Source: Bacteroidetes bacterium UBA1941
Lineage (GTDB): Bacteria > Bacteroidota > Bacteroidia > Chitinophagales > LD1
Direction: 5' to 3'
DNA length: 64,000 bases
Assembly (NCBI GenBank): GCA_002336805.1
Contig: DDEZ01000013.1
Span: forward strand, 9,962 to 73,961
Shown: in pieces, positions 17,616 to 27,700 of the stretch
Numbering within the stretch: position 1 is the stretch's first letter
Layout: each line of letters opens with the position of its first letter
Position numbers and translations under genes: made by a program
The notes under the pieces: generated by a model
The model's database searches: none
What the model was told of the DNA's origin: nothing
What the model saw: the letters and a program-made list of their open reading frames with translations, nothing else

Positions 17616-19283
17616 GTGAAGAAAATCGCAATATTCATCTGCGCTGCTATCATAGGGCTCACGGCCGTCTTTGGCCTGTCCGGATTTGCCAGCTCAGGCT
17701 CCTTTTTTGAGCTGTCAAAGAACCTTGACATTTTCACCACCCTATACAAGGAGCTCAATACCTACTATGTAGAAGATGTAGACCCTGACAAGCTCGTACA
17801 GAGCGGTATAGAGGAGATGTGCAGCTCGCTGGATCCGTACACAGACTTTATCTCCGAGGAAAATATGGCCGACTACCGTACGCAGACCACAGGTCGCTAT
17901 GGTGGTATAGGCGCTATCATCGGTACGCGCGGAGACTGGGTCACGATCACAGACCCCTATGATGGCTTCCCGGCGGCCAAGGCCGGCCTACGCGCAGGAG
18001 ACAGGATCGTGAGCATAGATGGCAAGTCTGCCAAAAAGTTTGCCTCTGATGATGTGAGCCGCATGCTGAAGGGCAAACCCGGCACCGCTATCGCGCTGAA
18101 GATAGCCCGCCAGCAGGCAGACGGCACCGAGAAGGAGCTGGACGTGACGCTGACCCGCGAGGAGATCAAGATCAAGAATGTACCATACTATGGCACGGTG
18201 ACCAAGGACATCGGCTATATCAGGCTCACGGGCTTCACCGAGAAGGCCGGTTCTGAGGTACACAATGCCCTCAATATGCTGCTGGCTAAAGACCACATCA
18301 AAGGCCTGATACTGGACCTGCGCGGCAATCCCGGCGGCCTGCTGAATGAGGCTATCAATACGTCCAATGTTTTTGTAGATAAGAATACGCTTGTAGTATT
18401 TACCAAGGGTAAGACGGACGATCAGAATAAGGAATATCCATCTCTGAATGAGCCGGTAGATACCAAGATACCTGTCACCGTACTGGTAGATGGCGGCTCT
18501 GCCTCTGCGGCAGAGATCGTGACCGGCTCGCTCCAGGACCTGGACCGCGCAGTAGTGATAGGCCAGCGGACCTATGGCAAGGGTATCGTACAGTCTACGC
18601 ACTCCATGCCGTACAATGCGAAGCTGAAGATCACCACGGCTAAATACTACATCCCATCCGGCCGCTGCATACAGGCTATCAACTATGCCGACCGCGCAGA
18701 GGACGGCTCTGTGAAGCGCAAGGCAGACTCGCTAAAGGTGGCATTTAAGACCAAGGGTGGCCGCACAGTCTATGACGGTGTGGGCATAGACCCGGATATC
18801 AAGACAGAGCCTGAGAAGGTAAGCCAGATCACCATCGCACTGGTCACGCGCAACCTGATCTTTGACTACGCTACGGAGTATAGGGCCAAGCATGAGGCCA
18901 TAGGCTCAGCAAAGAACTTCCAGCTCTCTGATGCGGAGTTTGATGAGTTTGTAGCATACAGCATCAAACAGGATTTCAACTATACAAACCGCAGCGAGAA
19001 GCTGATGGACGAGCTGAAGAAAACTGCGGAGAAGGAGAATCAGTTCACCGCTATAGCTGCTGACTATGATGTGATGAAGCAGGCGATGAAGCAAGACAAG
19101 AAGAAGGACCTGTATAAAGAGAAGAAGCAGATCAAAGGCATACTGGAGGAGGAGATCGCATCGCGCTACACGCTGAACGCGGGTAGGGTAGAGGCCGGAT
19201 TTAAAAACGATCCGGAGATAGCCAAAGCCGTAGAGGTGCTGAATGACAATGGTAAAATCAAATCCATCCTGACCAAGAATTGA
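17616..19283 (+). CDS. S41 family C-terminal processing peptidase (first of two)
   Basis: A 555-residue envelope serine protease of the Ctp/Tsp type. It starts at a GTG. A signal or anchor segment (about 1-25) precedes a helical region with LDPYTDFISEE and a PDZ domain (about 85-175, GLRAGDRIVSIDGK). The catalytic S41 domain has LDLRGNPGGLL, Ser297 in GGSASAAEIV, and Lys322 and Gln326 in RTYGKGIVQ, so the Ser-Lys-Gln triad is intact. A long charged helical tail (about 430-555) follows. These enzymes trim or degrade periplasmic proteins from their C-termini. Its paralogue starts two bases after the stop, so they form one transcript. Confidence 0.95.
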   Translation: MKKIAIFICAAIIGLTAVFGLSGFASSGSFFELSKNLDIFTTLYKELNTYYVEDVDPDKLVQSGIEEMCSSLDPYTDFISEENMADYRTQTTGRYGGIGAIIGTRGDWVTITDPYDGFPAAKAGLRAGDRIVSIDGKSAKKFASDDVSRMLKGKPGTAIALKIARQQADGTEKELDVTLTREEIKIKNVPYYGTVTKDIGYIRLTGFTEKAGSEVHNALNMLLAKDHIKGLILDLRGNPGGLLNEAINTSNVFVDKNTLVVFTKGKTDDQNKEYPSLNEPVDTKIPVTVLVDGGSASAAEIVTGSLQDLDRAVVIGQRTYGKGIVQSTHSMPYNAKLKITTAKYYIPSGRCIQAINYADRAEDGSVKRKADSLKVAFKTKGGRTVYDGVGIDPDIKTEPEKVSQITIALVTRNLIFDYATEYRAKHEAIGSAKNFQLSDAEFDEFVAYSIKQDFNYTNRSEKLMDELKKTAEKENQFTAIAADYDVMKQAMKQDKKKDLYKEKKQIKGILEEEIASRYTLNAGRVEAGFKNDPEIAKAVEVLNDNGKIKSILTKN

Positions 19284-19284
19284 T

Positions 19285-20934
19285 ATGAAGAGGAAAGTAG
19301 TATATGGACTCATACTGGGCGGGCTGATGGCCGGTGGCTCTATAGCTGCCGCAGATCATTATTTTGATATATCAAAGAATATAGACGTACTGGCCGCTGT
19401 GTACAAGGATGTCAATAGCTCCTATGTAGATGAGACGGACCCCAATAAGCTGATGCGTACCTGCATAGATGGTATGCTGAAGACACTGGACCCCTTTACC
19501 AACTACATCTCAGAGTCTCAGATAGAGACCTACCGCATACAGAACTCTGACAAGCTGGTAGGCGTAGGGATACACTACGAGATGATAGACAGTCTGCCGG
19601 TGGTCACTGATTTGATCAAAGATCTCCCGGCAGACAAGGCCGGAATACAGATAGGCGATAAGATCATAGCCCTGGATGGCACTCCAACCAAAGGCAGGAG
19701 CTATGAGGACGTGAGCAAGGCACTGCGCGGCCAGACAGGCAGCACTGTAAATGTGACCCTAAAGACCATAGACGGCGCTACCAAAGAGGTGCCGGTCACA
19801 CGCCTGGAGTTTCAGGAGACCAATGTACCTTTCTACGGTATGATCACCCCGGAGGTGGGCTGCATCAATCTCAAGATATTTAACCCCAATGCCGCCAAGG
19901 ATGTCAAGGAGGCCTTCGAAAAGCTGAAGAAAGAAAACCCGGGTATGAAAGGCCTGGTCATAGACCTGCGCAATAACGGCGGGGGGCTGCTGCATGAGGC
20001 GGTCAACATTGTCAACCTTTTCGTAGATAAAAATAAACTGGTGGTCACTACCAAGGGCCGCCTGGCAGAGTCAAACAACGTGTACCGCACGCTCAATGAG
20101 CCGGTAGATACACGTATACCGATAGTGGTACTGACCAATAGCGGGTCTGCCTCTGCCTCTGAGATCGTATCGGGCTCGCTGCAAGACTACGACCGTGCTA
20201 TCATACTCGGGCAGAAGACCTACGGCAAAGGCCTGGTGCAGATCACCAAAAATCTCAGCTACAATACCATGCTGAAGGTGACTACGGCCAAGTACTATAT
20301 CCCATCAGGCCGCTGCATACAGGCCATGATCTATGCAGAGCATAATGAGGATGGTAGCGTAAAGCATATACCGGACTCACTGAAGAAGGAATTTAAGACC
20401 GTGAATGGCCGCAAGGTGTGGGACGGCGGCGGTATAGATCCCGACGTGCAGCTGCCAAAGCCCGAGAGGACACCACTGATAGAAGCACTGCAGAATAGGC
20501 ATATCCTCTTTGACTACGCTACGCAGTACAAAGAGAAACATAAGACCATAGCTGCCTCCGCAGACTTCCGCCTCACAGATCAGGACTATGCTGACTTTAT
20601 AGCTTTCGCCAAAACACGTGACTATAGCTACAAGACCGAGAGCGACCGCCTGCTGGACAAGCTGAAGGAAGCAGCTACGGATGAAAAGTACTTTGATGCT
20701 GTGAAGACAGAGTATGAGGATATGAAAAAGAAGCTGGATGCAGACAAGAAGACAGCACTGGAGAAGAACCGCAAGGAGATCACCGCGCTGCTGGAGAATG
20801 AGATCTGCGGCCGCTACTACTACCTGCATGGCAAGATAGAAAAGAGCCTGACCAATGATCCGCTGGCTATCCGTGCTATAGCGCTGCTCAAAGATCCTGA
20901 TGGGGAGTACAAGACCATCCTGGCCAGGAAGTGA
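19285..20934 (+). CDS. S41 family C-terminal processing peptidase (second of two)
   Basis: A 549-residue paralogue of the preceding gene with the same order: signal segment, LDPFTNYISESQ, PDZ (about 75-160), catalytic domain and charged helical tail. The triad is intact: Ser290 in SGSASASEIV, Lys315 and Gln319 in KTYGKGLVQ. Substrate-binding LDLRNNGGGLL replaces the LRGNPGG of the first copy, and the PDZ region has diverged most. This suggests different substrates or a heteromeric complex (inference). It is co-transcribed with the first copy. Confidence 0.95.
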   Translation: MKRKVVYGLILGGLMAGGSIAAADHYFDISKNIDVLAAVYKDVNSSYVDETDPNKLMRTCIDGMLKTLDPFTNYISESQIETYRIQNSDKLVGVGIHYEMIDSLPVVTDLIKDLPADKAGIQIGDKIIALDGTPTKGRSYEDVSKALRGQTGSTVNVTLKTIDGATKEVPVTRLEFQETNVPFYGMITPEVGCINLKIFNPNAAKDVKEAFEKLKKENPGMKGLVIDLRNNGGGLLHEAVNIVNLFVDKNKLVVTTKGRLAESNNVYRTLNEPVDTRIPIVVLTNSGSASASEIVSGSLQDYDRAIILGQKTYGKGLVQITKNLSYNTMLKVTTAKYYIPSGRCIQAMIYAEHNEDGSVKHIPDSLKKEFKTVNGRKVWDGGGIDPDVQLPKPERTPLIEALQNRHILFDYATQYKEKHKTIAASADFRLTDQDYADFIAFAKTRDYSYKTESDRLLDKLKEAATDEKYFDAVKTEYEDMKKKLDADKKTALEKNRKEITALLENEICGRYYYLHGKIEKSLTNDPLAIRAIALLKDPDGEYKTILARK

Positions 20935-21025
20935 TCTCAGCCACTACACAGGCCACTACTAATGCACATCACACCCGTGGGGAAATGACTCCGCATTTTT
21001 TGCTTCAAATAATTAGGTTTGCTAT

Positions 21026-22087
21026 ATGAGCATTCGTCGTAGTATTTACAGCCTTGCCCTCATGGCTGCTATATCCTTTGTGCTGAGTGGGTGCAGTGGT
21101 ACTGACTCGTGGAAGCATGTAGATGTCTCCTCTGTGCCGGTGCAGCTGCATATACAGCGCTTTGAGCAGGACTTCTATCACATGGATACGGCAGACCTGG
21201 CCGCCAGCGAGATGAAGTTGCGGGCGAAGTATGGCGCTTTCTACGATGACTATGTGACGGGCATCATGAACTTCGGCCGCCCGGCTAACAGGCTGGATAC
21301 TGCAGGCCACGATCCGCATATAGATATCCTGGCCTTCATGCGCAATCCCGCTGACAGAAACCTCTACGACACGGTGCAACAGCACTACTCCAACATCTCG
21401 TCTGTAGAGCATGACCTGGCTGATGCTGTGAAGCACTTCAAATATTACTTTCCCAAGAAGCCTGCTATCACTACGGTATATACCTTCATTTCTGAGTTTG
21501 GCAATGGGGCGATCACCTATGGTGATACTACGCTGGGCATCGGCCTGGATATGTACCTGGGTCAGCATTATGTGTACTATGAGAGTGTACAATTTCCCGA
21601 GTTTATGAAGCGTAAGCTGAGCCGGGAGTATATCGTGCCCAATGCCATGGAGGTGCTCTATGGCCTGCACTATGACCAGACGGCATACAATGCGGAGCGC
21701 CCGCTCATAGAGGCTATGATCAGTGAGGGCAAGAAGTTTTACTTTATGGAATGCATGCTGCCGGATGCACCTGATAGTGTGCTGATAGGCTATACCACGG
21801 CGCAGGCCGAGTGGTGCCGCAAGAGTGAAGGCTCGATCTGGAAATACTTCAATGAAAAGGACCTGCTGTATAAGGTCAACTTTATGGAGCAGAAGCGCTA
21901 CACGTCAGACGGGCCTACTACAGCGGGTATGCCGCCTGAGTCTCCGGGCCGTGTGGGCAGCTGGGTAGGCTGGCAGATCGTGCGGAAGTTTATGAAGAAT
22001 AACAGGGGCAAAGTATCTCTGGAGGAGCTCCTGACAAAATACTCTGCCAAGCAGATACTGGCGGAAGCCGACTATAAACCCAAATAG
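21026..22087 (+). CDS. gldB: Gliding-motility lipoprotein GldB-like
   Basis: A 353-residue lipoprotein. The signal ends in lipobox LSGC (Cys23). The body resembles GldB of gliding Bacteroidota: VPVQLHIQRFEQDFYHMD, the YDDYVTGIMNFG region, HFKYYFPKKPAITTVYTFISEFG, GIGLDMYLGQHYVYY, and the C-terminal GSWVGWQIVRKFM with LLTKYSAKQIL. GldB is needed for gliding and T9SS function but its biochemistry is unknown. It stands in a different neighbourhood from porU/porV, although both are within 3 kb. TAGGTTTG at 21014-21021 resembles a -7 element but is only 4 bases from the ATG, so it would give a nearly leaderless mRNA. Confidence 0.8.
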   Translation: MSIRRSIYSLALMAAISFVLSGCSGTDSWKHVDVSSVPVQLHIQRFEQDFYHMDTADLAASEMKLRAKYGAFYDDYVTGIMNFGRPANRLDTAGHDPHIDILAFMRNPADRNLYDTVQQHYSNISSVEHDLADAVKHFKYYFPKKPAITTVYTFISEFGNGAITYGDTTLGIGLDMYLGQHYVYYESVQFPEFMKRKLSREYIVPNAMEVLYGLHYDQTAYNAERPLIEAMISEGKKFYFMECMLPDAPDSVLIGYTTAQAEWCRKSEGSIWKYFNEKDLLYKVNFMEQKRYTSDGPTTAGMPPESPGRVGSWVGWQIVRKFMKNNRGKVSLEELLTKYSAKQILAEADYKPK

Positions 22088-22101
22088 CAAGACCCGGAAA
22101 A

Positions 22102-22986
22102 GTGAACAGCAGCGACGCATCTAACAAGAAAGAGAAGGACATCAGCAAGGCAGGCCGTGTCCTGAACTCTGCCATGGCGTTTGTCATAGCCTATACCTCT
22201 ATCCTCTCTCTGCTCTGCGTGTCTACTGCGCTGGTGGGTCGTATCTGTGGTTTTGATCCGCAGATATACTTCTACGGGATCAAGTTTGTACTAGGGCGCC
22301 ACCACTGGACCACGGCCAATGCCTTTGGCGTCTGGAGCTCCGGCACCATCACTATCATACTAGTGGGCGTGCTCTGCTCCCGCTTGTATACCTACCTCCG
22401 GGAGCGGCTCATCCTGCTGAACCTGGTATTGCTGTGGGGAGCGATCATCTGCTACTCTGTAGCGGCGTCACAGACGCTCCTCCCCATACTGTCAGGGTAT
22501 GATGAGGCATCTCCGTTCTATACCAATCTGGCCATTGCATTCAATTTTGCCGGGCTGCCGGTGTGGCTTCTGTATATCGTGAGCATCATTGCATTCCTGC
22601 TTTTGATAGCAGGCACATCGCGTACGGCGCGTGCTTTTCTCTCATTTTCCTATTCGTACTCCAAGGTAAACCGCCGCAGCCGCAGGCGCAAGTACTATCT
22701 GGAGACAGCAGTGGTGCCGTTTGTGCTCGGAGCTGCCATCGTCTTCATATTCTTCCGTGAGACCTACGGGTTTTACAACTTCCATGCCCAAAACCTGCTC
22801 TACATGGCTGTGATAGCCGTGGTGCTGCTCTTCTCCCTGCTGCTCTCAGGCATGAGTGAGATCAGCCAGGATGATGTACTCCGCTACAAAAACCTCCAGC
22901 AGATCAATGCCGCCCTTTTTGTGGTCATGATGGTGCTGCTCATCCTGCTGGCCGTAGGCTATCAGGGTTTCTTCCTTCCCTTCTGA
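22102..22986 (+). CDS. Multi-pass membrane protein of unknown function
   Basis: 294 residues from a GTG start, 14 bases after gldB. About seven transmembrane helices are visible (near residues 25-47, 74-95, 101-122, 150-172, 195-215, 228-248 and 268-290). A basic cytoplasmic stretch (KVNRRSRRRK, about 189-198) lies between helices 4 and 5. I do not recognise the family. The tight spacing to gldB suggests co-expression, and a role connected with gliding or the envelope is only a guess. Confidence 0.7.
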   Translation: MNSSDASNKKEKDISKAGRVLNSAMAFVIAYTSILSLLCVSTALVGRICGFDPQIYFYGIKFVLGRHHWTTANAFGVWSSGTITIILVGVLCSRLYTYLRERLILLNLVLLWGAIICYSVAASQTLLPILSGYDEASPFYTNLAIAFNFAGLPVWLLYIVSIIAFLLLIAGTSRTARAFLSFSYSYSKVNRRSRRRKYYLETAVVPFVLGAAIVFIFFRETYGFYNFHAQNLLYMAVIAVVLLFSLLLSGMSEISQDDVLRYKNLQQINAALFVVMMVLLILLAVGYQGFFLPF

Positions 22987-23127
22987 CGTGCACGTAGCAC
23001 GCCGGCCGGCAGACCAGTCTCCGGCAGATCATCTTTGTTCTTTCCTCGTCGTAGGCTTACCTATGATCGCTACGGATCAGCACGATACAGCTGCATACCT
23101 GCCCGCGTATGCTCATGACAGGGCATG

Positions 23128-23155
23128 AAAAAAGGGACCCCGGTGGATCCCTTTT
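23128..23155. terminator. Bidirectional terminator between the gldB unit and porV
   Basis: Stem AAAAGGGACC/GGATCCCTTTT, with one mismatch, between convergent genes. A/T runs lie on both sides. The rest of the 187-base gap holds nothing recognisable. Confidence 0.75.
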
Positions 23156-23173
23156 ATATGCTTGTGTATTGGA

Positions 23174-24541
23174 TTACTGCTGACCGTTGCCCAGTGGGTT
23201 TGGTTCGCTCTTGTCTGGCTCCTGCGGACCGCCGGGGTTATTGCCACCGCCTTTCTTGATCGGTTTGCCGCTCGGTGCAGGCAGCTGCGTACCAGATGGT
23301 GTCGGAGCTATATTGTCTGCCGGAGTTTCATCTATTACCTTCTTCTGGCCACCTTTATTAAACTCAAATGTCAGTGAGAAGCTGAAGGTATTGTCCAGCG
23401 GGTTGCGCTGATTTGAGGTAGGCACCAGGTAGGACATGTGCAGGGTGGCTACGTTGTACTTGACCGTAGCACCTACCGTCAGGAACTTACGGTTACCCTT
23501 GGTAGGATGCTCGTAAAAGTACCCCATACGCAGGCCAAACATCTTCTTGAAAAAATACTCTGCACCCACGCCGACAGAGATAGAGCGCAGCTCCTCTGTA
23601 GCACCACCCGGAGCATCGTAGAAAGATGACACGACTCCGGAGATGACACCTTGATTTTTGTAGGTCGTACTCGGCTTATTAGTGCCGCTCACAGAGTCAT
23701 AGTAGTACTGTGGTGTAGGTACTAGGAGCTTATTGACATCCAGATAGGCGCCTACGGTGTGCTTGTCTTCGCGGTCCAGGTGTACCTTGTACCCGAGGCC
23801 TATACCGAGATTGGCCGGGAGGAAGTCCTTTACCACATTGGAGGTGTATGACATCTTGCTACCCAGATTAGTAATGGCCAGGCCCCAGAGGAGCTCATGG
23901 CTGATATTGCCACCCTTCTTGTTTTCAAAGTGCTTGTCTACCATCACAGTGATATCTGCGGCGCCGGCTATACCAGGTTTATTGCCCGGTATCACGGTAC
24001 CTGCGTTAGGAGCGATGTTGGAGTAGATGAAACGGAGAGTAGCGCCTACAGCTGCTATATCGCCAAAACGACGGGAGTAGCCGGCGTCTACGAAGAGCTC
24101 ATTTGGGTGCACCTGTATCGTATTATTGCCGTTCTCGTCTGTGTACTGTATCTGGCCCAGAGAGAAATAGCGCAGGGACATGTGTACGGTCTGTACTTTC
24201 TTGATCCGGTAGAATCCGGTCAGGTTGGCCAGGTAGATATCACCTACCAGCGACTTGAGCCATGGGGTGAAGGACAGGCCTACACCAAAATCCTTATCTA
24301 TAAAGGCCATCTTGGCACCGTTCAGCTGGGCGCCATTGGCATCCGGGCTGATGGCTATGCCTACATCTCCCATACCACCTGAGCGGGTATCTCCTACTAT
24401 ACGCAGGAAGGGGACGGCTGTAGTGATCGTATTGACACGGTTGGCCAGATCTGCACGGGTCACTCCGGTCTGCGCAAAAGCACATACACTACCCAGCACC
24501 GATACCACCACCAGAAGGTATTTCTTTCCGTTAAACTGCAT
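23174..24541 (-). CDS. porV: Type IX secretion outer-membrane protein PorV (LptO)
   Basis: A 455-residue FadL-like outer-membrane barrel. After a signal peptide (MQFNGKKYLLVVVSVLGSVCAFAQ) come the PorV hallmarks: AVPFLRIVGDTRSGGMGDVGIA, DANGAQLNGAKMAF, FGVGLSFTPWL, and alternating amphipathic strands up to LTFEFNKGGQKK. In the T9SS, PorV receives cargo from the translocon and delivers it to the sortase PorU. A Pro/Gly/Asn-rich tail of about 55 residues, following the last strand, is longer than the barrel needs. It follows porU on the same strand after 176 bases. Confidence 0.93.
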   Translation of the reverse strand: MQFNGKKYLLVVVSVLGSVCAFAQTGVTRADLANRVNTITTAVPFLRIVGDTRSGGMGDVGIAISPDANGAQLNGAKMAFIDKDFGVGLSFTPWLKSLVGDIYLANLTGFYRIKKVQTVHMSLRYFSLGQIQYTDENGNNTIQVHPNELFVDAGYSRRFGDIAAVGATLRFIYSNIAPNAGTVIPGNKPGIAGAADITVMVDKHFENKKGGNISHELLWGLAITNLGSKMSYTSNVVKDFLPANLGIGLGYKVHLDREDKHTVGAYLDVNKLLVPTPQYYYDSVSGTNKPSTTYKNQGVISGVVSSFYDAPGGATEELRSISVGVGAEYFFKKMFGLRMGYFYEHPTKGNRKFLTVGATVKYNVATLHMSYLVPTSNQRNPLDNTFSFSLTFEFNKGGQKKVIDETPADNIAPTPSGTQLPAPSGKPIKKGGGNNPGGPQEPDKSEPNPLGNGQQ

Positions 24542-24644
24542 TTTTTGTTCTTATTATGATCAAATACTTAGAGGTAGATGTGCTTCATGCATTGGTTATG
24601 GTGGATGGCAAATCTAACCTTTTGGACCTTCTTTGCCAAGTAAT

Positions 24645-24664
24645 GCCTGGGTTTTATTCCAGGC
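24645..24664 (-). other. Hairpin in the porU-porV gap
   Basis: A 6-bp stem GCCTGG/CCAGGC lies in the 176-base space between the porU stop and the porV start. There is no U run, so it is not an obvious terminator. It could be a processing or partial-termination site. Confidence 0.35.
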
Positions 24665-24717
24665 CGGCCGGGGGCTTGTTTTGCCCACCAGTATACGGCT
24701 CCGACCGCCAAAAGGTA

Positions 24718-27700
24718 CTATCGAAGCACCACCAGCTTCTGAAACTGGTCAGCCGTATTGCCCTGCTGGTCCTTTACATGTACCTTATATATGTATACCC
24801 CTTTACCTATTTTATCACCATAGTCATCCAGGCCGTTCCAGGTCAGGTCATCTACGCGGTAGCCTGTGGCCAGCACATCTTCCTGTATGGTCTTGACCAG
24901 GTGGCCGGATACGGAGTAGATCTGCACCTGTATCTTCAGCTCCTGGCCGGGCCTGTTATGCTCAAACATGAACTGTGTGCGGGTGGTAAATGGATTAGGG
25001 TAGTTGTATACGTGCTTCAGCGCCAGCTTGGCAGAGGCCTCTACTATGAACTCCGTGTTGTCCTCAGCAGAGTTATTGAGGATATCCCAGGCCTTGACTT
25101 TCAGGGTGTGCGCCCCGTCTGCCAGGCTGGAGAATGGGTAGCTCACACTACCGCGGCGGAAGTTATTCAGCGCGGTCTGGTAGTAGTCATTGAGCACGAT
25201 GGGGTTCTTGCTATCGGCATCCAGCACGGCGGTCATATCATGACCCAGTCCATTGCCGGTAGTATTGATACCGCTGGTATCCCAGAGCTCGGCCAGCAGC
25301 TTGGGATTAGGATCCGTAATGCCGCCGTATACAAACTTCTCATCATTCATGTACAGCTTGATCTTCGGGCCATCCTTGTCAGATAGCAGTGTATCTGCAG
25401 AGCCGCCTATCACGATGTCATTCTGGTAGCCATTGGCATCGGTCGTATTGTTAGTCGCATAGTAGCTGATACGGCCATAGCCTATGGCGTAGTTGATATC
25501 CTTTGGCACGATAAAGGAGAAGCTGAAGGAGCCATTCACCACACTGCACTGCCCTTTGAAGATGCTGTTCTTGTATGTATTATACGCCTTTAGCGGATAG
25601 TTAGGATCATTTTGCAGCGTCTTGAAAGTAGTAAGCTTGTCAAATACCAGCGGGAAGCAGGTGCCATTGAAAGAAGTAAGCTTGTTATTGCTCGCATCGC
25701 GTACCTCACCGGATATGGTCACATACTTCAGCGCCTTCAGCGTATCATGCGGCTGGCTCACGGGTACATTGTCTACGGCGGTGGTCACTACATTGTACTC
25801 AGGGTAGTCGAGCGTCAGGGCAGGGTCGCCCAGCAGTACAAACTCACGTGTATTGGCAGTATAGTATGGCGTACCTGCTATCACTATGTTTTTGGTCTCC
25901 ATCATGGCTTCACCTATAGTAGGCCTGCGGCCGTGATAGTATGTAAACAGGAATGGGAACATGGCCTCCTGCAGCGCACTATTGGGGTCCTGGTATACGG
26001 GGCGCACGGTCGTGACCATGGCTATGGCGCCGCCTTGAGAGTTGGTCATCAGGTATTCACCGGCGGTTTTCTTGCTCGGGTCGTCAAAGCGGCTGAAGTC
26101 GCAGGTAGCTGTGACAAAGAGGGGCAGCTTCTCCTTATTCTGCAGATTCTGGATATCGCTCATGTTAAAGATCCGCGCATTAGCCCAGTTATTGACACCG
26201 CCGTGGCCGGTGTAGCTCATGACCAGGGTACCGGTATTGATACGGTTCAGGATAGCAGTATTGACATCCGGGAAGCGGAAGCCCCCCGGCGTAGAGATAC
26301 GCTGGTAGGCATCGCAGATGATCTTGTCTACATTGTAGGCCGGGTAGTTTACCCGTATGATCTCGCCCAGCTTGTTTGCTTCATCTTCAAAGGCCACCAC
26401 ACCTTCCCATGGCTCATCTCCTACAAAGGAGACTACATTGCGCCACGAGGCCAGTGCACTGGTAGATTTGTAGAGTTTGATCTTATTGACCATATCCTGT
26501 GCCTCGCCCTGATCTGCGGCAGGTATACGGCCTATAGAGATATCCAGCATCTGGGAGTCGTTCATATCGCCTCCCTCATTGGCATCCAGGCAGCCGAAGT
26601 AGTCGTCCGTCACATAGGAGCTGAGGATATTGTCCGTCTCCAGGCTCTCGTAGGTAGGAAACTTATTGTTATTGTCTGCCGTGCGGTCCTTCGGATCAAA
26701 GGAGCCATCGCCCATCAGCAGCAGGTACTGCGGCAGTTTGGTAGAGTCGCTGCCGGCCTTGTCATACACCATGCGTACAAAGTCACGGATCGCAGAGATG
26801 TCATGCCTGCCACTGCCAAACTCATTGTACACCTGCATCAGGGTCACGACCTTGACAGAGAGATGGTCATTCTGGCTGTGCCAGGCGGCCAGGTCATTAG
26901 AGGCGCCCAGCATATCATCCGGAGTGATGATGATCATCTTAGGCTGGCCTAGGGCATGCAGGTTCTGATTGCCCACTCCATACATAGGGATAGGAGTGCT
27001 GAAGTTGCCATTCACATCTACAGCGGCAAATTCATGCAGTGTAGGTGTATTGGCTATATAGGTGCCACCGCTGCCGGCTATATCCTGTATGGCTGTGATG
27101 TCTGTCACATCCCATACATGCGTGCCACCGGTAGTATTGCTGATAGCAAACGCAGTAGGGCTGGCGGTAGTAGAGGCTATACTGCGAAAGCCCATATAGC
27201 TGCCCGTGAAGGTCAGATTGCGCTGCGCATTGAGTGTCACATTGTAGATATAGCCAAAGGAGTTGCCATTACCATCAGGATTGACAAAAGTATAGGTCAG
27301 GTCAATGGCAGAAGCCCCTGCGGTGAAAGAACCGGTCACCGGCGCGGTGAATACATCATTATTGCCATCGGCATGGTAGGCATCAGGATAGGCCGTGTTG
27401 TAATTGATACCGGATATGCTATGCGAGAGGATGGTCTGCCCGCCGGTGGTCACCCGGATGGTAGAGGCATAAGAAGACGTAGCGGCGGCGTAGGAATATA
27501 CCTTGACAGGAGAGGAGGTCACTATATTAGGTATATTGAAACTCACTGTAGCCGTAGGGCTCAGTGTGCTCATACGGTCTCCCAGCCATAGCTTGCCGGT
27601 ATTAAATAGATTGTACTTGTCCGACTGGTGCGCTACATGCTCATCAAACTGGCTGATGGTCTGTGCTGCCGGCCCTGCTACTGAGGTGGTTGATATACGC

